In this document: in pieces, positions 44,147 to 63,073 of the stretch
Position numbering within the stretch: position 1 is the first letter of the stretch
How the letters are laid out: each line of letters begins with the position of its first letter
Source of the DNA: Sulfurovum sp.
GTDB taxonomy: Bacteria > Campylobacterota > Campylobacteria > Campylobacterales > Sulfurovaceae
Direction: 5' to 3'
NCBI GenBank assembly: GCA_026990595.1
Contig: JALXCZ010000049.1
Location: 1 to 64,000 of the forward strand
Length of the DNA: 64,000 bases
Translations under genes and position numbers: made by a program
Notes under the pieces: model-generated
What the model was told of the DNA's origin: nothing
Seen by the model: the letters and a program-made list of their open reading frames with translations, nothing else
Database searches by the model: none

Positions 44147-44203
44147 CAACCTCCTCTCTAAAAATCTATTATTATATCACCAGACTAACTACCAAGGATA
44201 ATA

Positions 44204-44440
44204 ATGATAGATTTTAATAACGTGATGCAAAGAATAAAAAAAATTCTTTCTATTCAAACCAAAAAAGAGAAAATTCTGGATAAAGATATTGCATTGGCAC
44301 TTGGTCTTGATCCCCAATACTATGCAGTGATCAAAAAACGTAAAAAAATTCCTTTTGAATCCATTGCACACTTTTCCCACTCCCATAAACTAAATATGAA
44401 TTGGATACTTTTAGCCCAAAAACCTCAATATTTGACCTAA
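44204..44440 (+). CDS. CI-repressor-like HTH protein
   Basis: 78 residues, essentially one helix-turn-helix domain: KDIALALGLDPQYYAVIKKR followed by KIPFE and LNMNWIL, the pattern of the bacteriophage CI repressor HTH family. No C-terminal oligomerisation or protease domain. AAGGATAAT precedes the ATG. A perfect palindrome upstream suggests self-regulation. Not near any other phage gene. Confidence 0.78.
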   Translation: MIDFNNVMQRIKKILSIQTKKEKILDKDIALALGLDPQYYAVIKKRKKIPFESIAHFSHSHKLNMNWILLAQKPQYLT

Positions 44441-44494
44441 AAGAATTTTATAGCTATAATTAATGGCTACAAATTCATAAATAAAGGAAGAAGA

Positions 44495-44836
44495 ATGAGC
44501 AAAAGAGATGAAAAAATAGAGCACTATACTGCCGAAGCCAAAAAGCTTGGTTTAAACGTATCTGCTGACCTTATTGCAAAAGTCACTGCAGGGCTGGGAC
44601 CGTCTATTTATAAAAAAGACAGTGAGACAGTATCATGTTCTCAAGCTTCAGAACTTGAAACAGTCAAAAAGAATTTCTTACAGAAAAAGCTTGGTTTGGC
44701 TGCAGATGATGCTAAACTTGATGCTGCTATTAAAAAAGTATGTGAAGCGATGGGTACATCGAACAGAAACAAATACAGAGCCCTTTTTTATGCAATGCTT
44801 GCCAAAGAGTTCAAAAAAGAATCTGTTTACGCATAA
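44495..44836 (+). CDS. DUF2853 family protein
   Basis: 113 residues, soluble and helical, with the conserved middle SELETVKKNFLQKKLGL and the end RNKYRALFYAML of the DUF2853 family. Function unknown. A strong AAAGGAAGAAG site precedes the ATG. It converges on the small gene at 44852. Confidence 0.8.
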   Translation: MSKRDEKIEHYTAEAKKLGLNVSADLIAKVTAGLGPSIYKKDSETVSCSQASELETVKKNFLQKKLGLAADDAKLDAAIKKVCEAMGTSNRNKYRALFYAMLAKEFKKESVYA

Positions 44837-44851
44837 GAAATTAAAGAAGAT

Positions 44852-45217
44852 TTATATCCTGATAAAGAGGATATATCTCTTCTGCTGATCATTTTTACCA
44901 AACCCTACAATCTCCATATCTTTATATTGAATATTCACATCCATTCTAAGCTCATACATCATTCTATCCATGTCAGATATCAACAAAGAGGGAATAATCT
45001 CTCCTATGGTCAGTTCTGACTCACTACCATCCATTTTAAAGATCAATTGTCTTTTCTGCTCATCCAAAACAGTAGTATTTAAAGGTGCTTCTCCGGCATA
45101 GATCAGTTTCTCGCTATCATTTTCATCCGCTTTCAACAATCCAGCAGTCACCAGATACTCCTCATGATTCCCTATCTGCTCACGCACATCTTCTATGAGA
45201 TCTATGATGAATTTCAT
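44852..45217 (-). CDS. Conserved protein of unknown function
   Basis: 121 residues, acidic, beginning MKFIIDLIEDVREQIGN, no signal peptide or membrane helix. I recall similar proteins only from Campylobacterota and know no function. AAAGGAAC lies before the ATG on the minus strand. Confidence 0.6.
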   Translation of the reverse strand: MKFIIDLIEDVREQIGNHEEYLVTAGLLKADENDSEKLIYAGEAPLNTTVLDEQKRQLIFKMDGSESELTIGEIIPSLLISDMDRMMYELRMDVNIQYKDMEIVGFGKNDQQKRYILFIRI

Positions 45218-45332
45218 TTTGTTCCTTTAATTCTTAAAAATACTATTATATGCTAATTTGAAATTAGAATAGAGTAATATTTAATACTTCCGAAATAATT
45301 AAGATTTTTTTGAACTATGCTTAGATTTAAAA

Positions 45333-45452
45333 TAGTTTTAGGTTTCGTAGTAGTTTGCTGTAGATTTGAAGGTTGTGCTGAAGGAGTGTACGTCAGTACA
45401 TGACTGAACGCACTCCTTCAAAGATGCAGTGAAATACTGCGAAAGATTAACT
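45333..45452. repeat. 120-base imperfect palindrome overlapping the fusA stop
   Basis: An outer inverted repeat of about 40 bases (45333-45372 with 45413-45452, both containing TTTCG and TTTGAAGG) encloses a perfect inner one GAAGGAGTG/CGCACTCCTTC. One edge supplies the last codon and stop of fusA. It could fold into a long hairpin after fusA and end the str operon, but also looks like a dispersed repeat. Confidence 0.65.
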
Positions 45453-47537
45453 ATTTCGTTTTTCTATGATTTCTTTTGCTACATTCTGCGGCACTTCTTC
45501 ATAGTGGTCAAACTCCATCGCATACGTTGCACGACCCTGGGTCATTGAACGCAGGTCAGTTGAATAACCGAACATTTCTGAAAGTGGTACAAAAGCATTC
45601 ACGATCTTGTTACCTGCTCTGTCATCCATACCAGATACTTGACCACGTCTTTTGGCAACATCACCAATAACATCTCCCATGTAATCTTCTGGCACTTCAA
45701 CTTCAACTTTCATCATTGGCTCAAGGATCACCGGATTTGCTTCTCTGGCACCTTCACGGAATCCCATAGAACCGGCAAGTTTAAATGCCATTTCAGAGGA
45801 GTCAACATCATGGTAAGAACCATCATAAAGTGTTACTTTTATATCTTCAACAGGGTAACCCGCTTGAATACCTCTTTGCATTGCTTCTTGAATACCTTTG
45901 TTAACCGGCTGAATGAATTCTTTTGGAATAACCCCACCTTTAACTTCGTCCACGAACTCATAACCAAATCCTGGCTCTTGTGGCTCGATTCTAAGGTAAA
46001 CATGACCAAATTGTCCACGACCACCAGACTGTTTTGCATACTTATATTCTTTATTCACTGCTTTTCTGATCGTTTCGCGGTAAGCAACTTGTGGTGCACC
46101 GACTTCAGCTTCAACTTTAAATTCTCTTTTCATTCTATCTACAAGAATTTCTAGGTGAAGTTCACCCATTCCTGAAATAATAGTTTGACCAGACTCTTCA
46201 TCAGTAGCCACACGGAAAGATGGATCTTCAGCTGCTAGTTTACCCAGTGCAAGTCCCATTTTTTCCTGGTCGGCTTTTGTTTTAGGTTCAACGGCTACAG
46301 AAATAACCGGATCCGGGAAATCCATTCTTTCAAGCACTACTTTATCTTTGTCTGAACATAGGGTATCACCTGTGGTTGTGTTTTTAAGACCAACAACCGC
46401 ACCGATCTCACCAGCATAGATTTCAGAAATTTCTTCACGTTTGATCGCGTGCATTTTCATGATACGACCAATACGCTCTTTTTTCTCTTTAGTAGAGTTA
46501 AGTACGTAAGAACCAGACTCCAAAGAACCACGGTATACACGGATAAATGTCAATTGTCCAACAAATGGATCTGTCATAATCTTAAATGCCAATGATGCAA
46601 ATTCACCGTCATCTGTAGATTCAACAATTACTTCTTTGTCCTCATCATCCATTTCAGTACCTTTAATAGCAGGTGCTTCAACTGGAGATGGGAGGTAGGC
46701 AACAACAGCATCAAGTAAAGTCTGAACACCTTTGTTTTTAAACGCAGTACCTGGGAGCATTGGTACTACATGCATACCGATACATGCTGCTTTGATACCA
46801 GCAACAATCTCATCTTCAGTAAGTTCTTCACCTTCCATATATTTTTCCATAAGTGCTTCGTTACCATCCACTTCAGAGATACCTTCAATAAGTTTTTCTC
46901 TCCACTCATCAGCTTGCTCTTGAAGTTCAGCACGGATTGGCTGTACATGGTAGTTAGAACCCATTTCTGCATCTTGATCCCATACAACTTCTTGCATTTT
47001 TACTAAGTCAACAACACCTTCGAAATTTTCTTCAGCACCTATTGGAAGTTGGATCACAAGCGGATTCCCTTTAAGTCTGTCTCTAATTTGTCTTTCAACT
47101 TCTAAGAAATCAGCACCTGTTCTGTCCATTTTGTTAACAAATACAAGTGAAGGTACACCATAACGGTTTCTCTGTCTCCATACTGTCTCTGATTGTGGTT
47201 GAACTCCACCTACAGCACAGAATACAGATACAGCACCATCAAGAACTCTCATTGAACGCTCAACTTCAATAGTAAAGTCAACGTGACCCGGAGTGTCAAT
47301 AATGTTAATTTGTTTACCTAACCACTCACAGGTTGTCGCAGCAGAAGTAATAGTAATACCACGTTCTTGCTCTTGCTCCATCCAGTCCATAGTTGCAGCA
47401 CCATCGTGAACTTCACCGATTTTATGCTCAACACCTGTATAGAAGAGAATTCTTTCAGTTGTTGTTGTCTTACCTGCATCAATGTGTGCAGCAATACCGA
47501 TGTTTCTTACATCTTCAAGTTTATGCGTTCTTGCCAT
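45447..47537 (-). CDS. fusA: Elongation factor G
   Basis: 696-residue translocation GTPase: G1 [16 protein letters not shown]3 [10 protein letters not shown]4 [10 protein letters not shown], followed by the domain IV segment typical of EF-G. Last gene of the rpsL-rpsG-fusA (str) operon; tuf is not downstream but at the head of the rif block. The stop lies in the edge of a long palindrome. Confidence 0.98.
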   Translation of the reverse strand: MARTHKLEDVRNIGIAAHIDAGKTTTTERILFYTGVEHKIGEVHDGAATMDWMEQEQERGITITSAATTCEWLGKQINIIDTPGHVDFTIEVERSMRVLDGAVSVFCAVGGVQPQSETVWRQRNRYGVPSLVFVNKMDRTGADFLEVERQIRDRLKGNPLVIQLPIGAEENFEGVVDLVKMQEVVWDQDAEMGSNYHVQPIRAELQEQADEWREKLIEGISEVDGNEALMEKYMEGEELTEDEIVAGIKAACIGMHVVPMLPGTAFKNKGVQTLLDAVVAYLPSPVEAPAIKGTEMDDEDKEVIVESTDDGEFASLAFKIMTDPFVGQLTFIRVYRGSLESGSYVLNSTKEKKERIGRIMKMHAIKREEISEIYAGEIGAVVGLKNTTTGDTLCSDKDKVVLERMDFPDPVISVAVEPKTKADQEKMGLALGKLAAEDPSFRVATDEESGQTIISGMGELHLEILVDRMKREFKVEAEVGAPQVAYRETIRKAVNKEYKYAKQSGGRGQFGHVYLRIEPQEPGFGYEFVDEVKGGVIPKEFIQPVNKGIQEAMQRGIQAGYPVEDIKVTLYDGSYHDVDSSEMAFKLAGSMGFREGAREANPVILEPMMKVEVEVPEDYMGDVIGDVAKRRGQVSGMDDRAGNKIVNAFVPLSEMFGYSTDLRSMTQGRATYAMEFDHYEEVPQNVAKEIIEKRNS

Positions 47538-47548
47538 GACTTAGTCCC

Positions 47549-48040
<492 letters not shown>

Positions 48041-48157
48041 TTACTCAAAAATTTTAAATAAATTTCTGTTATTGCTTCTCAGTTTTTTAACTGATACTCA
48101 ATGTTATTTAGCTCTCATTTATATAAAAGCGTCTCTGCTGTTTTTATTTCTTAGGTT

Positions 48158-48532
48158 CTATTTTTTTGGTTTCTTGGTACCATATTTAGAACGTGCAACA
48201 GTTCTACCAGTTACTCCTGACGCATCCAATGCACCACGAACGATGTGATATTTCACACCAGGTAAATCTTTAATTCTTCCCCCACGTACAAGTACAATAG
48301 AGTGCTCTTGAAGGTTGTGACCTTCACCACCGATGTATGAGATTACTTCAAATCCTGATGTTAATCTAACTTTTGCAACTTTTCTCAAAGCTGAGTTAGG
48401 TTTCTTTGGAGTTGTTGTGTAAACTCTAGTACATACGCCTCTTCTTTGAGGACATTTTACGAGTGCAGGTGATTTTGATTTTTTCACTTGCTTTTTACGT
48501 TCTTTACGAATCAATTGGTTAATTGTAGGCAA
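48158..48532 (-). CDS. rpsL: 30S ribosomal protein S12
   Basis: 124 residues beginning with [12 protein letters not shown], with [25 protein letters not shown] split motifs and the [13 protein letters not shown] loop, all S12. The start codon is TTG at 48532 with AAAGGAA just upstream, unusual for so highly expressed a gene. First gene of the str operon; 141 bases separate it from rpsG. Confidence 0.97.
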   Translation of the reverse strand: MPTINQLIRKERKKQVKKSKSPALVKCPQRRGVCTRVYTTTPKKPNSALRKVAKVRLTSGFEVISYIGGEGHNLQEHSIVLVRGGRIKDLPGVKYHIVRGALDASGVTGRTVARSKYGTKKPKK

Positions 48533-48636
48533 ATCGTTTCCTTTCTGGTTAGTTTGAATTGAATCTGGTTTTTACACCATATATAAAGACTCGGAAAGTC
48601 CTTAAATAGAGTGTCTATAGACAAAAATGGAGGCAT

Positions 48637-48642
48637 ATTATA
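48637..48642 (-). promoter_or_regulatory. Putative -10 of the str operon
   Basis: TATAAT (minus strand) in the 207-base gap between rpoC and rpsL, within AT-rich DNA, about 105 bases before the rpsL start. The gap also has a small hairpin ATGGTA/TACCAT (48667-48686). A -35 box is not obvious. Confidence 0.45.
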
Positions 48643-48739
48643 TCGAAAAATTCTTGATTTATTCTTATGGTAACGAGAGGTACCATAGAGCCGATCAAAT
48701 CGACCCTTTGATATATGGAGGCTTTTAATTAAGTATCAA

Positions 48740-57503
<8,764 letters not shown>

Positions 57504-57577
57504 TTAGATACACAAAGAAACTATTAGAGGAGGGTATGAAAATGTCTCCGAATAGCTTTTAACTATATCTGCGTAGG

Positions 57578-57606
57578 TTGAGACCGGATAAAGTATCCAA
57601 TCTCAA
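57578..57606 (-). other. Stem-loop between rplL and rpoB
   Basis: TTGAGA..GGATA and TATCC..TCTCAA pair with a short loop, with no U-run following on the minus strand. The position matches the rplL-rpoB spacer, where E. coli has an attenuator and an RNase III site, so processing or attenuation is likely. Confidence 0.55.
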
Positions 57607-57619
57607 TAAGTCCTTAGAC

Positions 57620-57994
57620 TTATTTAAGCTCACACTTAGCGCCAGCTTCTTCGATCTGTTTTTTGAACTCTTCTGCTTCTTCTTTAGAACAAGCTTCTTT
57701 AAGTACTGAAGGTACTTCTTCAACTGCAGCTTTTGCTTCTTTAAGTCCAAGACCTGTGATCGCTCTTACTACTTTAATCGCGTTGATCTTTTTATCTCCT
57801 GCATCTGTAAGAACTACGTCAAACTCAGTTTGCGCTTCAGCAGCTTCACCACCAGCAGCAGCTCCACCAGCAGCTACTACTGTAGCTTGTGCAGATACGC
57901 CAAATTTCTCTTCAAATTCTTTTACAAGCTCAGAAAGCTCAAGTACTGACATGTTTGAGATAAACTCAAGAACATCTTCTTTAGTTGTTGCCAT
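57620..57994 (-). CDS. rplL: 50S ribosomal protein L7/L12
   Basis: 124 residues: N-terminal dimerisation helix ([20 protein letters not shown]), Ala/Gly-rich hinge ([12 protein letters not shown]), and C-terminal factor-binding domain KIKVVK-type ([20 protein letters not shown]). Follows rplJ after 82 bases. Confidence 0.98.
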   Translation of the reverse strand: MATTKEDVLEFISNMSVLELSELVKEFEEKFGVSAQATVVAAGGAAAGGEAAEAQTEFDVVLTDAGDKKINAIKVVRAITGLGLKEAKAAVEEVPSVLKEACSKEEAEEFKKQIEEAGAKCELK

Positions 57995-58076
57995 AATTAA
58001 TCCTTAAAATTATTATTCAAATTAGTTGAAACGCTTTCGCCTTTCAAATTAAAAGAGCCTCGTGGCTCTCACCACA

Positions 58077-58559
58077 CTACTCTTCTTCTTTTTTAGTCGC
58101 AAGTGCCTGCAATCCAATAGTAAAGTTCTGAACCGGTGCATTCCATACATTAAGAAGCATACCAATAAGCTCATCTCTAGTAGGAAGTTTGGCCATAGCC
58201 ATAATCGTATCCATACTAGCAACTTCACCCTGGATCAAACCAGTTTTGATTGCAAAACTATCTTTGAATTGAGTCGCAGCTTTGTCAGCGATCTTACAAG
58301 GTAAAACCTGTGTATCACCCCAAATTACAAGGTTAGTTTCTTTAAAATCCACAGCTTCACATCCTGCATTTTCCAATGCGATCATTGCTAGTCTGTTTTT
58401 AACAACTTTGACTTTAGTCTCTTCAGCTTTTGCAAGATTTCTTACAATCTCAAGATTCTCAACAGTCATACCTTTGTAATCACAAACGATAATGGCACCA
58501 GCTTCTTTAAACTCTGCCGTCATCTCTGCAACTAGTTCTTCTTTTCTAGTTCTTGTCAT
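58077..58559 (-). CDS. rplJ: 50S ribosomal protein L10
   Basis: 160 residues beginning MTRTRKEELVAEM, the family N-terminus, with GGAAGGAG before the ATG at 58559; the frame is open further upstream but without family sequence. It anchors the L7/L12 stalk and usually controls its own operon through the leader. Confidence 0.97.
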   Translation of the reverse strand: MTRTRKEELVAEMTAEFKEAGAIIVCDYKGMTVENLEIVRNLAKAEETKVKVVKNRLAMIALENAGCEAVDFKETNLVIWGDTQVLPCKIADKAATQFKDSFAIKTGLIQGEVASMDTIMAMAKLPTRDELIGMLLNVWNAPVQNFTIGLQALATKKEEE

Positions 58560-58687
58560 AGTGTCTCCTTCCGACCTTCTAACAGGGTATATGGACAGAC
58601 CATACACATATATCTTTTCGGATATATTAATTAAGCTTTCGCCCCGGTTATCTTCAGTCTAAGATTATGAGTGGTAACCAGTTACCC

Positions 58688-58721
58688 TCAACAGAAAATT
58701 AAACTCTGTAATTTTCTGTTG
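58688..58721 (-). promoter_or_regulatory. rplJ leader hairpin
   Basis: Perfect 12-base inverted repeat CAACAGAAAATT/AATTTTCTGTTG in the rplA-rplJ spacer on the minus strand, followed by a second one GGTAAC/GTTACC (58671-58684). This is the place of the L10-L12 autoregulatory leader; pairing is visible, regulation inferred. Confidence 0.5.
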
Positions 58722-58732
58722 AAACAACTAGG

Positions 58733-58758
58733 AAAAAGACAGGAAATTCCTGTCTTTT
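58733..58758 (-). terminator. Terminator/attenuator between rplA and rplJ
   Basis: AAAAGACAGG-AATT-TCCTGTCTTTTT on the minus strand: a strong stem ending in T5, right after rplA. It would end part of the rplK-rplA transcripts and set the rplJL-rpoBC level. Confidence 0.7.
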
Positions 58759-58771
58759 ATAAAGTTAAAAT

Positions 58772-59479
58772 TTATTTAATATCCATGACTTCTGTTGTAT
58801 CAAGCGTGATTGACGGGCTCATCGTCAATGAAATTGCTGCATTGCTTATAAATCTACCTTTGGCAGATGCGGGCTTTGCTTTATTAATAGTCTCAAGAAG
58901 TGTATTGAAGTTTTCTCTGATTTTTTCAATATCAAATGAAATTTTTCCAATACCGGCATGAATGTTACCTTTTTTATCTACTCTAAAGTTGACCTGTCCA
59001 CCTTTTGCATTCTCAACAGCTTTAGCAACATCCATCGTTACTGTACCTGTTTTAGGATTTGGCATAAGACCTTTTGGTCCAAGTACTCTTGCAACTTTAC
59101 CAAGTACACCCATCATATCCGGTGTTGATATCACGATATCAAAATCAATATTCCCTGCTTGAATTTGCTCAATAAGTTCATCTGAACCTACAAGATCAGC
59201 ACCTGCAGCTTTTGCTTCGTCTGCTTTAGCATCTTTTGCAAAGACTGCTACTCTTACTTTTTTACCAGTTCCATTTGGAAGAACAACTGATCCTCTTACC
59301 ATTTGATCTGCATGTCTTGGGTCAACATTGAGGTTTAGCGCTACTTCAACTGTTTCATCAAATTTTGCTGATTTAAGATCTTTAAGTGTGCTCATTGCTT
59401 CATCAACACTATACTCTTTGGTTGCATCTACTTTTTTAAGTAGAGCTTCTCTTCTTTTACTTACTTTTTTTGCCATCAT
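58772..59479 (-). CDS. rplA: 50S ribosomal protein L1
   Basis: 235 residues with [26 protein letters not shown] and [15 protein letters not shown], all L1 signatures. Two adjacent ATGs (59479, 59476) are possible; GGAG lies before both. It often represses its own operon. Confidence 0.97.
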   Translation of the reverse strand: MMAKKVSKRREALLKKVDATKEYSVDEAMSTLKDLKSAKFDETVEVALNLNVDPRHADQMVRGSVVLPNGTGKKVRVAVFAKDAKADEAKAAGADLVGSDELIEQIQAGNIDFDIVISTPDMMGVLGKVARVLGPKGLMPNPKTGTVTMDVAKAVENAKGGQVNFRVDKKGNIHAGIGKISFDIEKIRENFNTLLETINKAKPASAKGRFISNAAISLTMSPSITLDTTEVMDIK

Positions 59480-59545
59480 TTTCTCCGCTTTCTATGCTCC
59501 CACATTTTTTAAATCATGTGGTATAAGATTATCTTTAACTTAAGA

Positions 59546-59971
59546 TTAGTCTACTATCTCAACACCCATACTTCTACAAGTTCCGGCAATAATATTTGCT
59601 GCCATCTCTTTATCATTTGTATTCATATCAACAATTTTTCTCTCAATAATCTCATCAAGTTTTGCTTTTGTGATCGTTCCAACTTTGTTAAGAAGAGGAT
59701 TGTCTGTACCTTTTTTCAGCCCAGCTGCTTTCAAAATAAGCTCACTTGCAGGTGGCTGCTTTGTCTCCATTGTAAAACTTTTATCTGCATATACAGTTAC
59801 GATCACTGGAACTTTAAATCCCATCTGATCTTTTGTTTTCTCATTAAACGCTTTACAAAACTCCATAATGTTTACACCACGTTGTCCAAGTGCTGGACCT
59901 ACCGGTGGTGATGGATTTGCAGCACCAGCTGGGATCATCATTTTAAACTTTTCAGCTATTTTTTTTGCCAT
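59546..59971 (-). CDS. rplK: 50S ribosomal protein L11
   Basis: 141 residues with [20 protein letters not shown] and the C-terminal [11 protein letters not shown]. Part of the GTPase centre. GGAAGAAC precedes the ATG; 66 bases before rplA. Confidence 0.98.
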   Translation of the reverse strand: MAKKIAEKFKMMIPAGAANPSPPVGPALGQRGVNIMEFCKAFNEKTKDQMGFKVPVIVTVYADKSFTMETKQPPASELILKAAGLKKGTDNPLLNKVGTITKAKLDEIIERKIVDMNTNDKEMAANIIAGTCRSMGVEIVD

Positions 59972-60006
59972 CTGTTCTTCCTTTGTTTGATTTAACCGCT
60001 ATACGG

Positions 60007-60537
60007 TTATATTATTTTTTCTACTTGTGTGTAGAGAATTTCAACTGGTGTATTTCTACCAAAAATTGAAACATTTAACTTCAATTTACCATGGTCAAGA
60101 TCATACTCTTCGACCATTCCTGTAAAGTTCGCGAATGGTCCGTCAATAATACGTACCATTTCACCTGTTTCAAAATCAACTTTAGGTCTAGGTGCAGCTT
60201 TTTGCTCCATCTTGTCTAAAATCACTTTGATATCTGCTTCACTTAAAGCAGTAGGTGTCTTTTGTTCACCGATAAATCTAGATACTCTTGGCAAAGATTG
60301 TATCTTATGCCAAAGATCAGTATCCAGGTCTATATGTGCGAAAGCATACCCTGAGTAGAGTGTACGTTCAGTAATTTTCTTCTCACCATTTTTAACTTCA
60401 ATTACTTCTTCGGTAGGAACTACAATACGTTCAACTTTCTCTTCGATACCGTGATCAAGGACTAGTTGTTCAATTGCTCTTTTTACTGATTGTTCAGAAC
60501 CTGAATATGTTTGGATTGCATACCATTGAAAAGCCAT
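60007..60537 (-). CDS. nusG: Transcription antitermination factor NusG
   Basis: 176 residues: N-terminal NGN domain starting WYAIQTYSGSEQSVKRAI, and C-terminal KOW domain with GEMVRIIDGPFANFTG. Couples RNA polymerase to ribosome or Rho. It starts eight bases after secE. Confidence 0.97.
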   Translation of the reverse strand: MAFQWYAIQTYSGSEQSVKRAIEQLVLDHGIEEKVERIVVPTEEVIEVKNGEKKITERTLYSGYAFAHIDLDTDLWHKIQSLPRVSRFIGEQKTPTALSEADIKVILDKMEQKAAPRPKVDFETGEMVRIIDGPFANFTGMVEEYDLDHGKLKLNVSIFGRNTPVEILYTQVEKII

Positions 60538-60545
60538 TGTCTATC

Positions 60546-60725
60546 CTATAAAACTGATGATACGATTGATGACATCATGAGGTCAACCAACGCTAAAAAT
60601 ATTGATATTACAGTTACTACGAGAATAACTGCTAAAAATGCTTGTCTTACTTGTACTTTTGTTGGAAATATTACTTTATGGATCTCCGCTTTCGCGTTTG
60701 CAATAAATGTTGAAATTTTTCCCAT
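60546..60725 (-). CDS. secE: Preprotein translocase subunit SecE
   Basis: 59-residue single-helix form: amphipathic EIHKVIFPTK followed by one membrane helix (AFLAVILVVTVISIFLALV). The family start MGKISTF fixes the ATG at 60725; the frame is open upstream only through the tRNA-Trp gene. Usual position before nusG. Confidence 0.95.
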   Translation of the reverse strand: MGKISTFIANAKAEIHKVIFPTKVQVRQAFLAVILVVTVISIFLALVDLMMSSIVSSVL

Positions 60726-60742
60726 GTCTGTTACCTTTGTTA

Positions 60743-60818
60743 TGGCAGGCCAAGAGGGACTCGAACCCCCGGCACCTGGTTTTGGAGACCAGTGCTCTAC
60801 CAACTGAGCTATTGGCCT
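60743..60818 (-). tRNA. tRNA-Trp(CCA)
   Basis: Acceptor AGGCCAA/TTGGCCT with G discriminator, anticodon stem CTGGT/ACCAG around CTCCAAA (anticodon CCA), T loop GGTTCGAGTCC, encoded CCA end. Lies between rpmG and secE, a conserved position. Confidence 0.97.
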
Positions 60819-60840
60819 AAAAATAAAGAGCCAAAGCTTG

Positions 60841-60993
60841 TTACAGCTTCATCTCTTTATGAACAGTGTGTTCTTTACACCACTTACAGTATTTCTTAAG
60901 TGCAAGTTTCTCTGTTGTTGTTTTTTTGTTTTTAGTTGTGTGATAATTACGTCTTGTACATTTCTCACAGCCTAAGTGAACAGTTTCTCTCAT
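60841..60993 (-). CDS. rpmG: 50S ribosomal protein L33
   Basis: 50 codons: [20 protein letters not shown] then [14 protein letters not shown], a zinc-ribbon L33 with two CxxC pairs. The gene is short but unmistakable, located between tuf and tRNA-Trp as in many bacteria. GGAGATAAC lies upstream of the ATG. Confidence 0.96.
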   Translation of the reverse strand: MRETVHLGCEKCTRRNYHTTKNKKTTTEKLALKKYCKWCKEHTVHKEMKL

Positions 60994-61045
60994 TGTTATC
61001 TCCTATGATAAGTGAGCAAGAGAACAAGTCTCTTGCTGTGTTTTA

Positions 61046-62254
61046 CTAAGCAATAATCTTAGAAACAACACCAGCACCAACAGTTCTACCACCTTCACGG
61101 ATAGCGAATTTAGTACCTTCATCAAGTGCAACTGGAGCAATAAGTTCAACATTGATTTTAACGTTATCACCTGGCATAACCATTTCAGTACCTTCTTGAA
61201 GCTTAACTGAACCAGTTACATCTGTTGTACGTACATAAAACTGTGGTCTATAGTTATCAAAGAATGGAGTGTGTCTACCACCTTCTTCTTTAGTAAGAAC
61301 ATAGATTTCAGCTTCAAATTGAGTATGTGGAGTGATTGAACCCGGTTTACAAAGAACCATACCTCTTTGTACCGCTTCTTTATCGATACCACGGATAAGA
61401 ACACCACAGTTATCACCGGCAATACCACAATCCATCTCTTTACGGAACATTTCAACACCGGTTACGGTTGTTTTTTGAGTATCTTTAAGACCAACGATTT
61501 CAACTTCGTCACCAACACATACTTGACCACGATCAACTTTACCAGTTACAACTGTACCACGACCTTGGATAGTAAAGATATCTTCGATTGCCATTAGGAA
61601 ATCTTTATCTGTTTCTCTTTTTGGTTCAGGGATGTATGCATCAACTTCATCCATAAGTGTATAGATTTTTTCTGACCACTCACCAGCTGTTCCAGCTTTT
61701 GCTTCTTCAAGCGCTTTGAATGCAGAACCGGCTACGATTGGTGTATCATCACCCGGGAAATCGTACTCAGAAAGAAGTTCACGTACTTCCATCTCTACAA
61801 GCTCTAACATCTCTTCTTTATCTTCATCATCAAGTTGATCTTCTTTGTTCAAGAATACAACGATATATGGTACACCTACTTGCTTAGAAAGAAGGATGTG
61901 CTCTCTAGTTTGAGCCATTGGTCCATCTGTTGAAGCAATAACAAGAATAGCACCGTCCATTTGAGCAGCACCGGTAATCATGTTTTTAACGTAATCCGCG
62001 TGACCTGGACAGTCAACGTGAGCATAGTGTCTACTATCTGTTTCGTACTCTACGTGAGAAGTAGCAATTGTAATTCCTCTTTCTCTCTCTTCTGGAGCAT
62101 TATCAATTTGATCATAATCCATAGTTGCTTGACCATTTTTAAGCCCTAAACACATTGTGATTGCAGCTGTTAATGTAGTTTTTCCGTGGTCAACGTGACC
62201 GATAGTACCGATGTTAACGTGCGGTTTCGTACGTTCAAATTTTTCTTTAGCCAT
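61046..62254 (-). CDS. tuf: Elongation factor Tu
   Basis: 402-residue GTPase: [30 protein letters not shown] and the C-terminal [14 protein letters not shown]. Carries aminoacyl-tRNA to the ribosome. It follows four tRNA genes and has its own -10 box. The GGAGAAA site precedes the ATG. Confidence 0.99.
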   Translation of the reverse strand: MAKEKFERTKPHVNIGTIGHVDHGKTTLTAAITMCLGLKNGQATMDYDQIDNAPEERERGITIATSHVEYETDSRHYAHVDCPGHADYVKNMITGAAQMDGAILVIASTDGPMAQTREHILLSKQVGVPYIVVFLNKEDQLDDEDKEEMLELVEMEVRELLSEYDFPGDDTPIVAGSAFKALEEAKAGTAGEWSEKIYTLMDEVDAYIPEPKRETDKDFLMAIEDIFTIQGRGTVVTGKVDRGQVCVGDEVEIVGLKDTQKTTVTGVEMFRKEMDCGIAGDNCGVLIRGIDKEAVQRGMVLCKPGSITPHTQFEAEIYVLTKEEGGRHTPFFDNYRPQFYVRTTDVTGSVKLQEGTEMVMPGDNVKINVELIAPVALDEGTKFAIREGGRTVGAGVVSKIIA

Positions 62255-62291
62255 GCTTTTCTCCTAGCGTAAATGTTTTTATAAAGGCAGT

Positions 62292-62317
62292 ATTATACCC
62301 AAATCTTCTTAAGTCAA
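62292..62317 (-). promoter_or_regulatory. Putative internal promoter for tuf
   Basis: GGGTATAAT with a perfect -10 (62297-62292) and TTGACT upstream at a short 14-base spacing, 38 bases before the tuf ATG. It would give tuf transcripts independent of the tRNA genes. Confidence 0.55.
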
Positions 62318-62377
62318 TATTAACCTATATGGACAGGAGTATAGTATCGTTACTACACACTTGTCCATACTTGGTTC

Positions 62378-62452
<75 letters not shown>

Positions 62453-62602
62453 ACTTTTGTTTATTGTGTGTTTGCTATTTAATATATTTAGTATATAGGT
62501 TAGATTTTTTTAGCCTATCCCTAAAAATAATAAATAAAATGTGAAGCTTTTCAATGTGAAGTAGTTAGTGTTAAGTACATAATTCACACAGCTCCCAGTT
62601 TA

Positions 62603-62678
62603 TGGAGCGGGCGAAGGGATTCGAACCCTCGACAGCCTGCTTGGAAGGCAGGAACTCTAGCCACTGAGCTACGCCCGC
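62603..62678 (-). tRNA. tRNA-Gly(TCC)
   Basis: Acceptor GCGGGCG/CGCCCGC, anticodon stem CCTGC/GCAGG around CTTCCAA (anticodon TCC), encoded CCA. Confidence 0.97.
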
Positions 62679-62706
62679 GTCGTTTCTTTATGCAACTTAA
62701 CAGAGA

Positions 62707-62791
<85 letters not shown>

Positions 62792-62844
62792 ACGATATTT
62801 GCTTGTTGTTATTACTGGTACAAACACTGATAATTATATTTCTA

Positions 62845-62921
62845 TGGAGCTGGTAAAGGGACTCGAACCCCCGACCTGCTGATTACAAATCAGCTGCTCT
62901 AGCCAGCTGAGCTACACCAGC
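62845..62921 (-). tRNA. tRNA-Thr(TGT)
   Basis: Acceptor GCTGGTG/TACCAGC, anticodon stem GCTGA/TCAGC around TTTGTAA (anticodon TGT), encoded CCA. First gene of the tRNA-tuf block; same order (Thr-Tyr-Gly-Thr-tuf) as E. coli thrU-tyrU-glyT-thrT-tufB. Confidence 0.97.
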
Positions 62922-62959
62922 ACCATCATTAAAAGATGTTACACTTAAAATGGACGGGA

Positions 62960-62988
62960 ATTATAGACAAAAATATTTTAAAAGTCAA
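62960..62988 (-). promoter_or_regulatory. Strong sigma-70 promoter of the tRNA-tuf block
   Basis: TTGACT, 17-base spacer, TATAAT on the minus strand, about 40 bases before tRNA-Thr. This is the best match to a consensus promoter seen in the window and suits a stable-RNA operon. Confidence 0.85.
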
Positions 62989-63073
62989 GGATTTTTAGAA
63001 AAAAAATCAAAATTCCTCTTTTTTAGCCAATTTCTATAGAATACAGACATATTTACAGAAGGATATCTCTTTA

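Noticed and set aside
44204-44440. Prophage remnant
   Set aside because: A single CI-like HTH gene among housekeeping genes with no integrase, structural gene or attachment repeat.
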